Shown: piece by piece, positions 1-8,285 of the stretch | Position numbering within the stretch: the stretch's first letter is position 1 | Layout of the letters: each line of letters starts with the position of its first letter | DNA from: Clostridia bacterium UC5.1-1D2 | GTDB taxonomy: Bacteria > Bacillota > Clostridia > Lachnospirales > Lachnospiraceae | DNA: 34,489 nt | Assembly (NCBI GenBank): GCA_001304855.1 | Contig: BBZN01000047.1 | Location: 1-34,489, forward strand | Direction of reading: 5' to 3' | Translations under genes and position numbers: made by a program | The notes under the pieces: generated by a model | Seen by the model: the letters and a program-made list of their open reading frames with translations, nothing else | The model's database searches: none | What the model was told of the DNA's origin: nothing

Positions 1-1
1 T

Positions 2-85
2 TTTTTCGATTGGGATTTGGAAGATCCGGTAAAAGGTGTAACGCTTTTAGCACAAAAGTATAGCGCAGCCTTTGATATGATTTGA
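2..85 (+). CDS. C-terminal tail of an unidentified protein (cut by window edge)
   Basis: Frame 2 is open from the first base to the TGA at 83-85 and reads as an acidic, hydrophobic tail (FDWDLEDPVKG... ending SAAFDMI). Only 27 residues are present, so no family can be named. It runs in the same direction as the HExxH gene at 124, with a 38-base gap, so the two could be co-transcribed. Base composition matches the AT-richer block at this edge. Confidence 0.4.
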   Translation, partial: FFDWDLEDPVKGVTLLAQKYSAAFDMI

Positions 86-123
86 ATGTAACGCCAGGGC
101 GTATTTGAAAATGGAGGTATCAA

Positions 124-972
124 ATGCCAAATGACAAAAAGATAGTAAAACAAATACCTGATGAACAGCCTGGGCCGTCGGGAGGAGAAATTTTAAATGA
201 AGGGCAACAGGAGTCTGTAGAACAGATTCTTAAAAAGTTTGTTCCGGACAAATATCGCAAAATGGGTAATTTAGAAGTCTTGCGGGAGCTCCAGAAATTA
301 GAAAATAACTTAGCCGCCGAGAGCGGAAGGAAACCATACCAGGTGCGCGGGGCAGGCAGTTCTGCGGAAACCATAGGGTTGGCAGATAAAGAAAGGCAAA
401 CACTGAATGTTAAATTAAGCTATAACCCTTATGGCGTTTTGCATACGCTGTTGCATGAATCCCGTCATGCAAGCCAATACGAACTGATACAAGAAAGAAA
501 AAGGGCTGTAGGAAACCACCAGTTAATGGGCGATTATAAGAAGAATGTAGAAAAACATGGATTGACGGATAAGGATTTGCTTGTGATGAGCTGGGAAACA
601 GATAATTATTCTAATAATGATACAAATCAATATCATATGCAGTTTGTAGAAGCAGATGCGGAAATCAGCAGCTATAAGTTTTTGGTTAAGCATAAAGGGC
701 TTTTGGGCGGCAATGGACAATTCGATCTGGTTATTCAGCAGCTTGAAAATAAAATGAACGATTTAAAAGATGCTTTTAACGACGATGAGATGGTAAAAAA
801 CTGGTCTAAGGACAGGCAAACCAGACATGGAAATACCGGACAGGGTGGATTAAGTCAGGAGGAACAACGCAGGCTTGGGGAAATCTATGCATCAGGAAAT
901 ATAAAACAGGGTGGATTTAGTGTAATCAAGGATATAAATTCATTTGAGAGGAAAAATGGGTTACGGGAGTAA
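124..972 (+). CDS. Unassigned protein with HExxH metallopeptidase-like motif
   Basis: A 282-residue protein starting at ATG 124 behind a GGAGG site about 8 bases upstream. Residues 111-115 read HESRH inside a helix-like stretch (LLHESRHASQYE). A second acidic motif, FVEADAEISS, has E176 about 60 residues later. The spacing HExxH ... E(x)DA is the pattern of many zinc peptidases, where two His and a distal Glu or Asp hold zinc. There is no signal peptide or membrane segment. The N-terminal 60 residues are hydrophilic and low in complexity, and the C-terminus is Gly/Gln-rich. I do not recognise the family. It could be a phage or mobile-element peptidase, or the peptidase-like tip of a polymorphic toxin. 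The gene is richer in A+T than the rest of the window, which suggests acquired DNA. Confidence 0.6.
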   Translation: MPNDKKIVKQIPDEQPGPSGGEILNEGQQESVEQILKKFVPDKYRKMGNLEVLRELQKLENNLAAESGRKPYQVRGAGSSAETIGLADKERQTLNVKLSYNPYGVLHTLLHESRHASQYELIQERKRAVGNHQLMGDYKKNVEKHGLTDKDLLVMSWETDNYSNNDTNQYHMQFVEADAEISSYKFLVKHKGLLGGNGQFDLVIQQLENKMNDLKDAFNDDEMVKNWSKDRQTRHGNTGQGGLSQEEQRRLGEIYASGNIKQGGFSVIKDINSFERKNGLRE

Positions 973-1210
973 CGCTGGAGGAATTGCTGGGGCTGGATAC
1001 CCAGCGGCCTATTCAGCGGGAGAAAGTGAAGGAGGAAGCCCATGCAGAAACGAAATTAAAAAGGGAAATGCACAGAAACCTGTGATTTCGGAACTGAAAA
1101 GGCCTCATTTACGGGAAAGCCATATCTGCCATAAGAACGCCTGGGCCTTTTTCCGGAACGGGCGCCGTATTACGAAACACCGGCGCCCGCTGGGACGGTT
1201 ATCTGCGGGA
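973..1210. other. Intergenic junction with inverted repeats
   Basis: There is no convincing gene here. Just after the HExxH gene, frame 3 stays open to about 1086 and gives a charged peptide (VTLEELLGLDTQRP...) without a start codon, which may be a gene remnant. AAAAGGCC at 1098-1105 can pair with GGCCTTTT at 1144-1151 across a long loop. A perfect 9-base inverted repeat lies at 1159-1167 / 1181-1189 (CGGGCGCCG). It sits just past the stop of the minus-strand trpB gene and could end its transcript, although no T-tract follows. The region also marks the change from AT-rich to normal composition. Confidence 0.35.
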
Positions 1211-2581
1211 TTAGTCCGCTTTTGGCAGTGAAGCGAAGGACTTAGCCAGCTCCTCATCGGTGGGAACGTAATCGCTCATATCTCCGTCATTGTATTTCTG
1301 GTAGGCCACCATATCAAAATATCCTGTTCCGGTCAGGCCGAATACGATATTTTTCGCTTCCCCTGTCTCTTTGCACTTAACGGCTTCGTCCATGGCCACT
1401 TTGATGGCATGGCTGCTCTCAGGCGCAGGAAGGATACCTTCTACTTTGGCAAAAGTCTCGGCCGCCTTAAATACCTCGGTCTGGCCTACGCTTCGGGCAG
1501 TCAGAAGCCCCTGGCTGTAGAGCTCGGATACGGTGGAACTCATGCCGTGGTAGCGAAGGCCGCCGGCATGGTTGGCGGAAGGGATAAAGCCGCTTCCCAA
1601 AGTGTACATTTTAGCCAGGGGGCATACCTTTCCTGTGTCGCAGAAATCGTATGCATAGACGCCCCTTGTAAGGCTGGGGCAGGACGCCGGCTCAACGGCG
1701 ATCATCTCGTACCGGGCTTCTCCTCTCAACATTTCCCCTGCAAAGGGTGAAATAAGTCCGCCCAGATTGGAGCCGCCTCCGGCACAGCCGATAATCATAT
1801 CCGCCTTGATGCCGTACTTATCCAGAGCGGCCTTTGTCTCCATGCCGATGATGGACTGGTGGAGCAGCACCTGGGCCAGAACTGAGCCCAGCACATAGCG
1901 GTAGCCTTCCTGGGAGGTAGCCGCCTCCACCGCTTCTGAGATGGCGCAGCCCAGGCTTCCGGTAGTGCCCGGAAACTCCTCATTGATCTTTCGGCCCACA
2001 TTTGTATTCATAGATGGCGATGGGGTGACATTTGCGCCGTAGGTGCGCATCACTTCTCTGCGGAAGGGCTTCTGTTCATAGGAGCATTTTACCATATATA
2101 CCTGACAGTCCAGATCCAGATATGCGCAGGCCATGGAAAGGGCTGTTCCCCACTGTCCCGCGCCTGTCTCTGTGGTCACACCTTTTAAGCCCTGGGCTTT
2201 GGCGTAATAGGCCTGGGCGATGGCGGAATTCAGCTTATGGCTTCCTGAGGTGTTGTTGCCCTCGAATTTGTAATAAATATGGGCGGGGGTGCCCAGCTTC
2301 TCCTCCAGACAGTAGGCGCGCACCAGGGGAGACGGACGGTACATCTTATAGAAATTCAGGATATCTTCAGGAATATCAAAATAAGGAGTTGTGTCGTCCA
2401 GCTCCTGCTTTGCAAGTTCTGTACAGAAAATACCTGAAAGCTCCTCCAGAGTGATGGGTTTTAAAGTGCCCGGATTCAAAATGGGAGCCGGTTTTTTCTT
2501 CATATCTGCCCGCACATTGTACCACTGCCTGGGCATTTCATGCTCCTCCAGATAAATTTTGTAAGGGATGTTTGCTGCCAT
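1211..2581 (-). CDS. trpB: Tryptophan synthase beta chain, TrpB2 type
   Basis: A PLP enzyme of 456 residues that joins indole and L-serine to make L-tryptophan. The length and the N-terminal extension (YLEEHEMPRQWYN, then PAPILNPGT) are typical of the TrpB2 branch, which is longer than ordinary TrpB (about 400). Visible motifs are the Schiff-base lysine in NTSGSHKLNSA, the catalytic glutamate in TTETGAGQWGTA, the phosphate-binding loop GCAGGGSN, and GLTGTGYFD near the C-terminus. No trpA or other trp gene is nearby. TrpB2 proteins are often encoded alone and may salvage indole or work without the usual alpha subunit. The upstream T-box leader ties expression to the charging of a tRNA, most likely tRNA-Trp. 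The frame is intact. Confidence 0.93.
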   Translation of the reverse strand: MAANIPYKIYLEEHEMPRQWYNVRADMKKKPAPILNPGTLKPITLEELSGIFCTELAKQELDDTTPYFDIPEDILNFYKMYRPSPLVRAYCLEEKLGTPAHIYYKFEGNNTSGSHKLNSAIAQAYYAKAQGLKGVTTETGAGQWGTALSMACAYLDLDCQVYMVKCSYEQKPFRREVMRTYGANVTPSPSMNTNVGRKINEEFPGTTGSLGCAISEAVEAATSQEGYRYVLGSVLAQVLLHQSIIGMETKAALDKYGIKADMIIGCAGGGSNLGGLISPFAGEMLRGEARYEMIAVEPASCPSLTRGVYAYDFCDTGKVCPLAKMYTLGSGFIPSANHAGGLRYHGMSSTVSELYSQGLLTARSVGQTEVFKAAETFAKVEGILPAPESSHAIKVAMDEAVKCKETGEAKNIVFGLTGTGYFDMVAYQKYNDGDMSDYVPTDEELAKSFASLPKAD

Positions 2582-2710
2582 GATTAGTTCCTCGCTTTCT
2601 TTTTCGTTTTTTGATGTGTTTTAGATTGCTCCCGCCTGAGGTGAATTACGGGACGGGAAATGAATGTACATAATATTCCCTGTGTATGCGCATACCGGCG
2701 GTGTTTTTGT

Positions 2711-3018
2711 GAAATAAAAAACTCCTGTCCCAATAACATTAGGACAGGAGCTGAACGCCTCTGCGGTGCCACCTAAATTCATTCTTATGAATGCACTCAT
2801 ACCGTGTACTGACATACACTTCCCGCTGTAACGCGCAGGCCGCGTCTTACCTACTCCTGACGGAACTGTGATTTCTCTCGCTCCGGTACGGTTTCAGTTC
2901 GCCCTCACGGGTCCATTGGCCATTCTCCCATGACTGCCGTTCCACCACAGGCAGCTCTCTGTACATGTTCCAAAGGGTTACTCGTCCCGCTCAACGGTTT
3001 GTAATTCATTAAGCTGTA
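2711..3018 (-). promoter_or_regulatory. T-box leader (probably tRNA-Trp) of trpB
   Basis: Read on the minus strand, the leader has the T-box features in order. First comes a stem I region containing the AGAGAGC...GGTGGAA motif. Next is a likely specifier segment with UGG (complement of 2913-2915), the Trp codon. Then comes the T-box core AGGTGGCACCGC (complement of 2763-2774), whose GGTGGCACC pairs with the free tRNA 3' end. The terminator follows. Uncharged tRNA would stabilise the antiterminator and allow trpB transcription. The specifier call rests on eye alignment and on the downstream gene. The T-box identity itself is firm. Confidence 0.9.
2716..2750 (-). terminator. T-box attenuator terminator
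   Basis: On the minus strand a 9-base perfect stem (CTCCTGTCC / GGACAGGAG, plus coordinates 2742-2750 and 2722-2730) is followed at once by six T. It lies directly after the T-box core, as expected for the conditional terminator. Confidence 0.9.
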
Positions 3019-3021
3019 ATA

Positions 3022-3050
3022 AGAGTAACCGAAAATTGTGCAAATGTCAA
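3022..3050 (-). promoter_or_regulatory. Promoter of the T-box/trpB transcript
   Basis: On the minus strand a perfect -35 TTGACA (plus 3045-3050) is followed after 17 bases by a weaker -10 TACTCT (plus 3022-3027). It sits immediately upstream of the T-box leader. Confidence 0.7.
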
Positions 3051-3051
3051 G

Positions 3052-3363
3052 ATGGTCCGGGCGGCTTTATGGATAATACGGAAGTTTTACCGGAACAGCT
3101 GGGCAGGTACTATAAGCTTTGGAGGAAAAGCGGGAAAAGGCCAGAAAGTTTATTGCCGTCACACTGTGGATGCCGGCGCTTTCCAGTCTGGCAGTGACAG
3201 TTCTTCTCTGTTTTCTGACAACGCCGGTTCCGCTTTTGCAATGTTTACAATGATTATAGGTTTTGTCACGAACCTCATACTGGATTACCAGTTTGTATGG
3301 GTGTGCAACTGGAACACAAAAGGGGCGGCGCTGGCAACCGTCAAAAGTCAAGGGATAAATTGA
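3052..3363 (+). pseudogene. MATE-family transporter scrap
   Basis: Bases 3220-3342 encode NAGSAFAMFTMIIGFVTNL..., then a stretch ending KGAALATV. This matches the internal segment of MATE exporters around helices 4-5 ('RNDGxPxxAM...IVLDxxFIFxxxxGxxGAALAT'). Only about 40 residues resemble the family. The upstream part needs two further frame changes to stay open, and the reading stops at 3361. The 5' start of the piece abuts the divergent trpB promoter. It is best read as a deletion remnant of a once complete transporter gene. Confidence 0.45.
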
Positions 3364-3392
3364 CAAGGGAGGAATACATCAGTATAATTGGG

Positions 3393-3421
3393 TTAGCATA
3401 GACTAACTATTCTGATATACT
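3393..3421 (+). promoter_or_regulatory. Candidate LysR promoter with overlapping palindrome
   Basis: TTAGCA (3393-3398), a 17-base spacer and TATACT (3416-3421) form a plausible promoter about 75 bases before the LysR start. The dyad GTTAG-N6-CTAAC (3392-3407) covers the -35 box and the spacer, a position suited to autoregulation by a LysR protein. A related TTAG/CTAA cluster lies before the nikA-like gene (about 4474-4494). Confidence 0.45.
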
Positions 3422-3494
3422 CCATGCTTCAGCGGCATCCAGCCCGGACTGCTAAAGATAAAGCCTCTAAAATACACAAGAGAAAGGGAAAAGA

Positions 3495-4458
3495 ATGGAA
3501 ATTAAACAACTGGAATATTTTGTTACGGCAGTGGATCAGGGAAGCCTGAACCGGGCTGCAGAACAACTTTATACTACCCAGCCCAATGTGAGTAAAGTCA
3601 TCGGCGCACTGGAGCGGGAACTGCGCGTGCCGTTGTTTGAGCGCAGCAACAGGGGAATACGCATGACTGCCCAGGGAGAACTGCTGTACAGCCATGCAGC
3701 CAGCATTTTAAAGCATTCTCACATAATACGGTCCATGATGGGGCGGCAGTGCGCCCGAAGTTCAGCGTGTCCGGATACCAAAGCAGCCTGCTGACAAAGC
3801 TGCTGGCAGAGCTTTATAATGACAGGGCCGCAGACGGGGCATTAAAATACGAGTACAGGGAAGGAACCGTTGAGGAGATCACAGACCAGGTATCCGGCCA
3901 CGTTTCCGAGATAGGCGTCGTGTATCTGGCTAAGGATCAGATGCCCTGTTTTAAACATATTATCGGCCATAAAAATTTGGAATATGTTCCTTTGGACGAC
4001 CGCGGTATCTGTGTCTATGTGGGAAAGAACCATCCTTCTTTAAGCGCAGCTCCATAGAATTTACAGAGCTGGCGGCTCTTAAATTTGTAGAGGGAACCGA
4101 CGATTTTTATGCTATGGAGCACCACATAGAACGGGTCAGCATAGGGGCCGCGCCTGTGGAATATATGGAAAATGTATTCTTTACCAACAGCGGTTATATG
4201 ATTAACAACCTTCTCCTTCACACGGATGTCTGCTGTATCGGCATTGACTTTGTGTCCTCCGAGTATGAAAAATATGATATCAGAGCGGTAAAGATTAAAG
4301 GATGCGAAAAGTTCCTGACGATCGGTTATGTAAAACTATCAAATGGGACTCTCTCGCAGGAAGGCCGGCAGTATATAAACAGGTTGAGGCAGCTGCTGGC
4401 CGAGACAGGGGAAGAGAAGGGGGGACGTAAGGCCGATATAACAGTTTGTTACAACTAA
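3495..4458 (+). CDS. LysR-family transcriptional regulator (two frameshifts as given)
   Basis: The N-terminus (MEIKQLEYFVTAVDQGSLNRAA, then LYTTQPNVSKVIGALERELRVPLFER) is a textbook LysR winged helix-turn-helix at residues 1-62. The effector-binding domain continues in two other frames. Adding one G at 3744-3746 links RSMMGR to AVRPKFSVSGYQSS. Adding one T at 4039-4041 links NHPS to FKRSSIEFTELAAL. The repaired protein is 321 residues, normal for LysR. It lies directly upstream of, and on the same strand as, the NikA-like importer operon, so it probably controls that operon in response to an imported ligand or metal complex. Both breaks look like base-calling deletions, not decay. Confidence 0.85.
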
Positions 4459-4473
4459 CCCTATCTAAATTGA

Positions 4474-4494
4474 TATTAGTAAGTCTTAGCTAAC
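4474..4494 (+). promoter_or_regulatory. Candidate LysR operator before the nikA-like gene
   Basis: The gap between the regulator and the importer holds TTAG repeats ending in the perfect 8-base palindrome TTAGCTAA, echoing the TTAG-N6-CTAA dyad upstream of the LysR gene. No clear -35/-10 pair was found here, so whether this is a separate promoter is open. The match is by eye. Confidence 0.3.
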
Positions 4495-4536
4495 TGTGAA
4501 ATAGTATCTCTTGCGATGAAAACTCAGGAGGTACTT

Positions 4537-6184
4537 ATGAAAAAGAAGTTGTTGATATTGTGTATGGCCGGGGCGCTGACGGCAGTGCTGGCAGGCTGCG
4601 GCTCCGGCGCCGGAGAAGATTCCGGAGGCCGGACCTCGGGCAATACAGCCGCAGAGCAGCAGGCCGGACAGCAGACAGGAGAGAAGGAGCCGGCGGATGG
4701 CAAGGAACAGTTGGTATTTGTAAACTACCGTGATATCCGGGATCTGAATCCCCACCTCTACGCCGGGGAGATGTATGCCCAGGAAATGCTGTATGAAACC
4801 CTGGTGAATATTACGGAGACAGGATATGAAGGATGCCTGGCTGAGAGCTGGGAAATCAGTGAGGATGGGAGGGTGTACACTTTTAAGATACGCCAGGGAG
4901 TTGTTTTTCCGACGGGGAGATCTGCGACGCCCACGCCATTAAAGCGAACTTCGACGCTATAATCGAGAATAAGGACAGGCACACCTGGCTGGAGATGATG
5001 AACCTGCTGGTGGGCGTATCGGCTCCCGATGACCAGACATTTGTGATTGAACTGACGGAACCTTACTACCCCATGCTGACGGAACTGGGAGTGACCCGGC
5101 CCTTTGCGATGATTTCTCCCAAGGCCATGAAGAACGGAAGCACAAAGGATGGAGTGGACGCCTATATCGGAAGCGGGCCCTACGTTCTGACGGATTTTGT
5201 GACTGACGAATATGCGGTTTTTGAAGTTAATGAAAATTACTGGGGAGAACAGCCTTCTATAAAAAAGATTACGGTTAAGGTGATTCCCGACAACCAGACC
5301 AGGATTCTGGCGCTGGAGAAGGGGGAAATTGATCTGATATTCGGTAAGAACATGATCGATGCTGATGCGGTAAATAAATATATCGACAGCGGGGAATTTG
5401 ATGTAGCTTTATCCGATCCCACGTCTACCCGCCAAATCGTACTCAACACTACCAACCCGATTCTGAAAGATACCGCTGTGCGCCGGGCAATTCAGCATGC
5501 CACCAACCGCCAGGCCATTTCAGACGGCATTTTTTATGGACTGGAGGCTCCTGCAGATACGCTGTTTGCGCCTACTGTACCCTACTGCGATATCAATCTG
5601 GAACCTTACGCCTATGACACGGCGCTGGCTGAGTCTATGCTGGAGGAGGCTGGCTGGGTGAAGGACGGCAGCGGTGTGCGGGTGAAGGATGGGCAGAAAA
5701 TGGTTCTGTCTCTTCTCTACAACAGCGATAGTGTTACGGAAAAACTATTTCCGAGTTTCTTCAGTCTGAATATGGCAAACTGGGAATACAGCTGGAAATC
5801 AAGGGTGAGGAGGAGCAGTCCTACCGCGACAATATGAAGGCGGGAAATTTCGATATGGTGTTTAACATCTGCTGGGGAACCCCTTATGACCCCCAATCCT
5901 CCCTGGCGGCTATGCGCGCTCCGGTTTATGGGGATTATGCGGCCCAGCAGGGATTGTCCGATAAGGCGGACATCGACCAGGCTATCTCAGATATACTGGT
6001 ATCCACAGACGAGGTACAGCGACAGGAGCTTTATACCTTTGTACTGACCAGGCTTCACGAAGATGCGGTATATATTCCGCTGACCTATGAGTGCAATAAG
6101 GCCATTAGCGCTTCATCTCTAAAGGGCGTTGGCTTTACCCAGACCCAGTATGAGGTGCCCTTTGCCCGGATGTATTTTGAATGA
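4537..6184 (+). CDS. NikA-like ABC transporter substrate-binding lipoprotein (two frameshifts as given)
   Basis: An extracytoplasmic binding lipoprotein of the peptide/nickel (SBP_bac_5) family. The start is ATG 4537, with AGGAGG five bases upstream. The signal peptide ends in the lipobox VLAGC. The sequence follows Escherichia coli NikA closely: DLNPHLYAGEMYAQEMLYETLV, RHTWLEMMN, YYPMLTELGVTRPF, NYWGEQPSIKKITVKVIPD, ADTLFAPTVPY and WGTPYDP. The Trp and Tyr of WGTPYDP and the Arg of TRPF match ligand-site residues of NikA. The position of NikA His416 is a Tyr here (codon 5927-5929). One T missing at 4904-4908 and one A missing at 5740-5744 break the frame; the repaired length is 549 residues. 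The ligand may be a nickel or other metal chelate, but a peptide is possible. Confidence 0.85.
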
Positions 6185-6517
6185 TTATAGCCGCCAACCC
6201 TGATAGATGCAGGGCCATATTTCAGAACACAGCCTGCGCTGACGGAATGTGCCCGGGCGTATGCCGGGCCGCTGGAATCCTATGCATTTTAGGCGGCGGC
6301 GTCCTCTGCCAAAACACATTTCGGGTGAGCGGACGCTTTCCGGGGCTTGCCGCCAGGCGTGTCTTATGGGACTGGAATTATAAAGACCATGCAGGCCGGG
6401 ATTTTTGGCCTGCATGGTCTTTTGAAACGGGCTAAAATAAGGCTGCTTCTTGCCCTGCGCCATTCAAACCAACGGCTGCACACAAGAACTCCCGATTTTT
6501 AGCAGAAAGGAAAAAAC
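6185..6517. other. Gene-free spacer between binding protein and permease genes
   Basis: A 333-base gap inside an otherwise tightly packed operon. It holds a GC-rich stretch (GCCCGGGC...GCCGGGC near 6250-6270) and the strong 16-base hairpin listed separately. I see no gene. The arrangement would let the binding protein be made in excess over the membrane and ATPase subunits. Confidence 0.5.
6382..6425 (+). terminator. Intrinsic terminator/processing hairpin after nikA-like gene
   Basis: A perfect 16-base stem (AAAGACCATGCAGGCC 6382-6397 with its complement 6407-6422) with a 9-base loop, ending in TCTTTT. It probably causes partial termination or protects the binding-protein mRNA. Confidence 0.8.
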
Positions 6518-7459
6518 ATGAAATCATACATAGTAAAGCGGATTCTGTCGGCTGTTCCGCTTCTCATCTGTATTTCGTTCCTATGCTTTGTGTTTATCAA
6601 CCTGATACCCTCAGATCCGGCGGAGGTGGCCCTTCGCGTGCGGCAGACTCCTGTGATCACGGAGGAGGCCATTGCACAGGTAAGAGAGGAACTTGGACTG
6701 AACGATCCGTACCTGGTGCGCTATGTACGCTGGGTGGCGGACTGCCTGCGCATGGATTTTGGAGTCAGTTATACCAACCCATCCAGAACGGTGCTGGGGG
6801 AAATTCAGAGGTGTCTTCCGGCCACAGCATTGCTGGCAGCTACATCTCTGGCGTTTGTGATTGTGTTAAGCCTGCCAATCGGATTTTTCTGCGCCGTTTA
6901 CAAGGATGGCTGGTTTGACCGGATTGTCAGGGGGATTGTATTTATGACTACCGCCATGCCTGCTTACTGGATCGGACTGCTTTTGATCTGGTTTATAAGC
7001 ATCAAGCTGGATCTGCTTCCCACCAGCGGAAACGGTACATGGAAGCACCTGCTGCTGCCTTCATTTACCGTGTCCCTCACTTACATATCCACTTATATCC
7101 GCCTAATCCGCAACAATATGCTGGAAAACATGAAGGAGGACTATGTGCTCTATGCAAATGTAAGGGGGCTGAAGCAGAAGTCCATACTGGTAAAACACAT
7201 TCTTAAAAATTCGCTTCATACCTGCATTGTGGCCATTGGTATGAGCGTCCCCCAGCTGATGGCAGGAACCATTGTGGTGGAAAATGTGTTTGCCTGGCCC
7301 GGACTGGGAAAGCTCTGTATCAATTCTATTTTTAACCGTGATTATCCTGTGATACAGACCTATGTGCTCCTCATCGGAACTTTGTTTGTGGTATTCAACC
7401 TGCTTTTTGATATTGTCCAGTGTATTGCAGACCCGCGGCTGCGAAGGGAGGTGTCCTGA
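6518..7459 (+). CDS. ABC transporter permease, NikB/DppB type
   Basis: Inner-membrane permease of 313 residues with an intact frame. The N-terminus (MKSYIVKRILSAVPLLICIS) is typical of DppB/OppB/NikB proteins, and six hydrophobic segments are visible. The cytoplasmic coupling loop that docks on the ATPase is present around DYVLYANVRGLKQKSILVKH (the EAA-like 'YVxxARxxGxxxxxIxxxH' motif). AGAAAGG lies upstream of ATG 6518. It ends one base before the second permease. With the NikA-like protein it forms the membrane channel for the imported chelate or peptide. Confidence 0.9.
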   Translation: MKSYIVKRILSAVPLLICISFLCFVFINLIPSDPAEVALRVRQTPVITEEAIAQVREELGLNDPYLVRYVRWVADCLRMDFGVSYTNPSRTVLGEIQRCLPATALLAATSLAFVIVLSLPIGFFCAVYKDGWFDRIVRGIVFMTTAMPAYWIGLLLIWFISIKLDLLPTSGNGTWKHLLLPSFTVSLTYISTYIRLIRNNMLENMKEDYVLYANVRGLKQKSILVKHILKNSLHTCIVAIGMSVPQLMAGTIVVENVFAWPGLGKLCINSIFNRDYPVIQTYVLLIGTLFVVFNLLFDIVQCIADPRLRREVS

Positions 7460-7460
7460 T

Positions 7461-8285
7461 ATGTGGAAACGTTTATTTCAAAATAAGATGGCGGTGGTTA
7501 TGATTGGGCTTTTGGTTCTGGTAGCTCTGACAGGCATTTTTGCCCCCTTTATCGCCCCCAATGACCCCTACGAAAATGATATCCTGAATAAGTTTGCAGG
7601 ATACAGCCGCAGATATCCTCTTGGTACGGATCAGCTGGGAAGATGCATACTTTCCAGAATGATTTACGGAATCCGTCCGACTCTCTTTCTCTCCCTTATA
7701 ACCATGCTGGGAACCATTGGTCTGGGTACTGTCATGGGACTGCTGGCAGGATATTTCAGGGGGATCGTTGAGGAGATTATTATGCGTGGGGTGGACGTGA
7801 TGATGTCCTTTCCCAGTCAGATTATGGTCTTTGCTGTGGTGGCTCTGCTGGGAATCGACGTCCGCAATGTAATTATGGCGAATGTTCTGATCAAATGGGC
7901 ATGGTACGCCCGTATGATCCGCACAAATGTGATGAAGTACAGGGACAGGAACTTTGTCCTCTATTCACGGTGTATCGGCAGCGGGGAACCCTTTATTTTG
8001 GCCAGGCATCTGCTTCCCAGCATCGCTTCTGAGATGGCGGTGCTGGCAACACTGGATATCGGATGGGCGATTCTTAATATTTCAACCCTCTCTTTTCTGG
8101 GCCTTGGGGTTCAGGCGCCTACGCCTGAGTGGGGAGCCATGCTTAACGAAGCCAAAAACGTAATGACAACCAACCCAATACAGATGATAGCGCCGGGGAT
8201 TGCCATTGTGGCTGTGGTTGCAGCTTTTAATCTGTTGGGGGATGCGCTCAGAGACGCCCTTGACCCGAAGGAGGTGCAGGTATGA
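7461..8285 (+). CDS. ABC transporter permease, NikC/DppC type
   Basis: Second permease, 274 residues from ATG 7461 (MWKRLFQNKMAVVMIGLLVL). The start is preferred over an upstream in-frame codon because it lies one base after the previous stop, with GGGAGGT just before. It carries the hallmark DppC sequences APFIAPNDPYEND, PLGTDQLGRCILSRMIYG, the loop NFVLYSRCIGSGEPFILARHLLPS and FLGLGVQAPTPEWGAMLNEA. Its stop overlaps the start of the next ATPase gene (ATGA at 8282-8285), implying translational coupling. The frame is intact. Confidence 0.9.
   Translation: MWKRLFQNKMAVVMIGLLVLVALTGIFAPFIAPNDPYENDILNKFAGYSRRYPLGTDQLGRCILSRMIYGIRPTLFLSLITMLGTIGLGTVMGLLAGYFRGIVEEIIMRGVDVMMSFPSQIMVFAVVALLGIDVRNVIMANVLIKWAWYARMIRTNVMKYRDRNFVLYSRCIGSGEPFILARHLLPSIASEMAVLATLDIGWAILNISTLSFLGLGVQAPTPEWGAMLNEAKNVMTTNPIQMIAPGIAIVAVVAAFNLLGDALRDALDPKEVQV

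Noticed and set aside
944..1231. 95-codon open frame between the HExxH gene and trpB
   Set aside because: It overlaps the end of one gene and the 3' end of trpB, has no ribosome binding site, and its composition (Gly/Arg/Pro-rich) is that of a chance frame.
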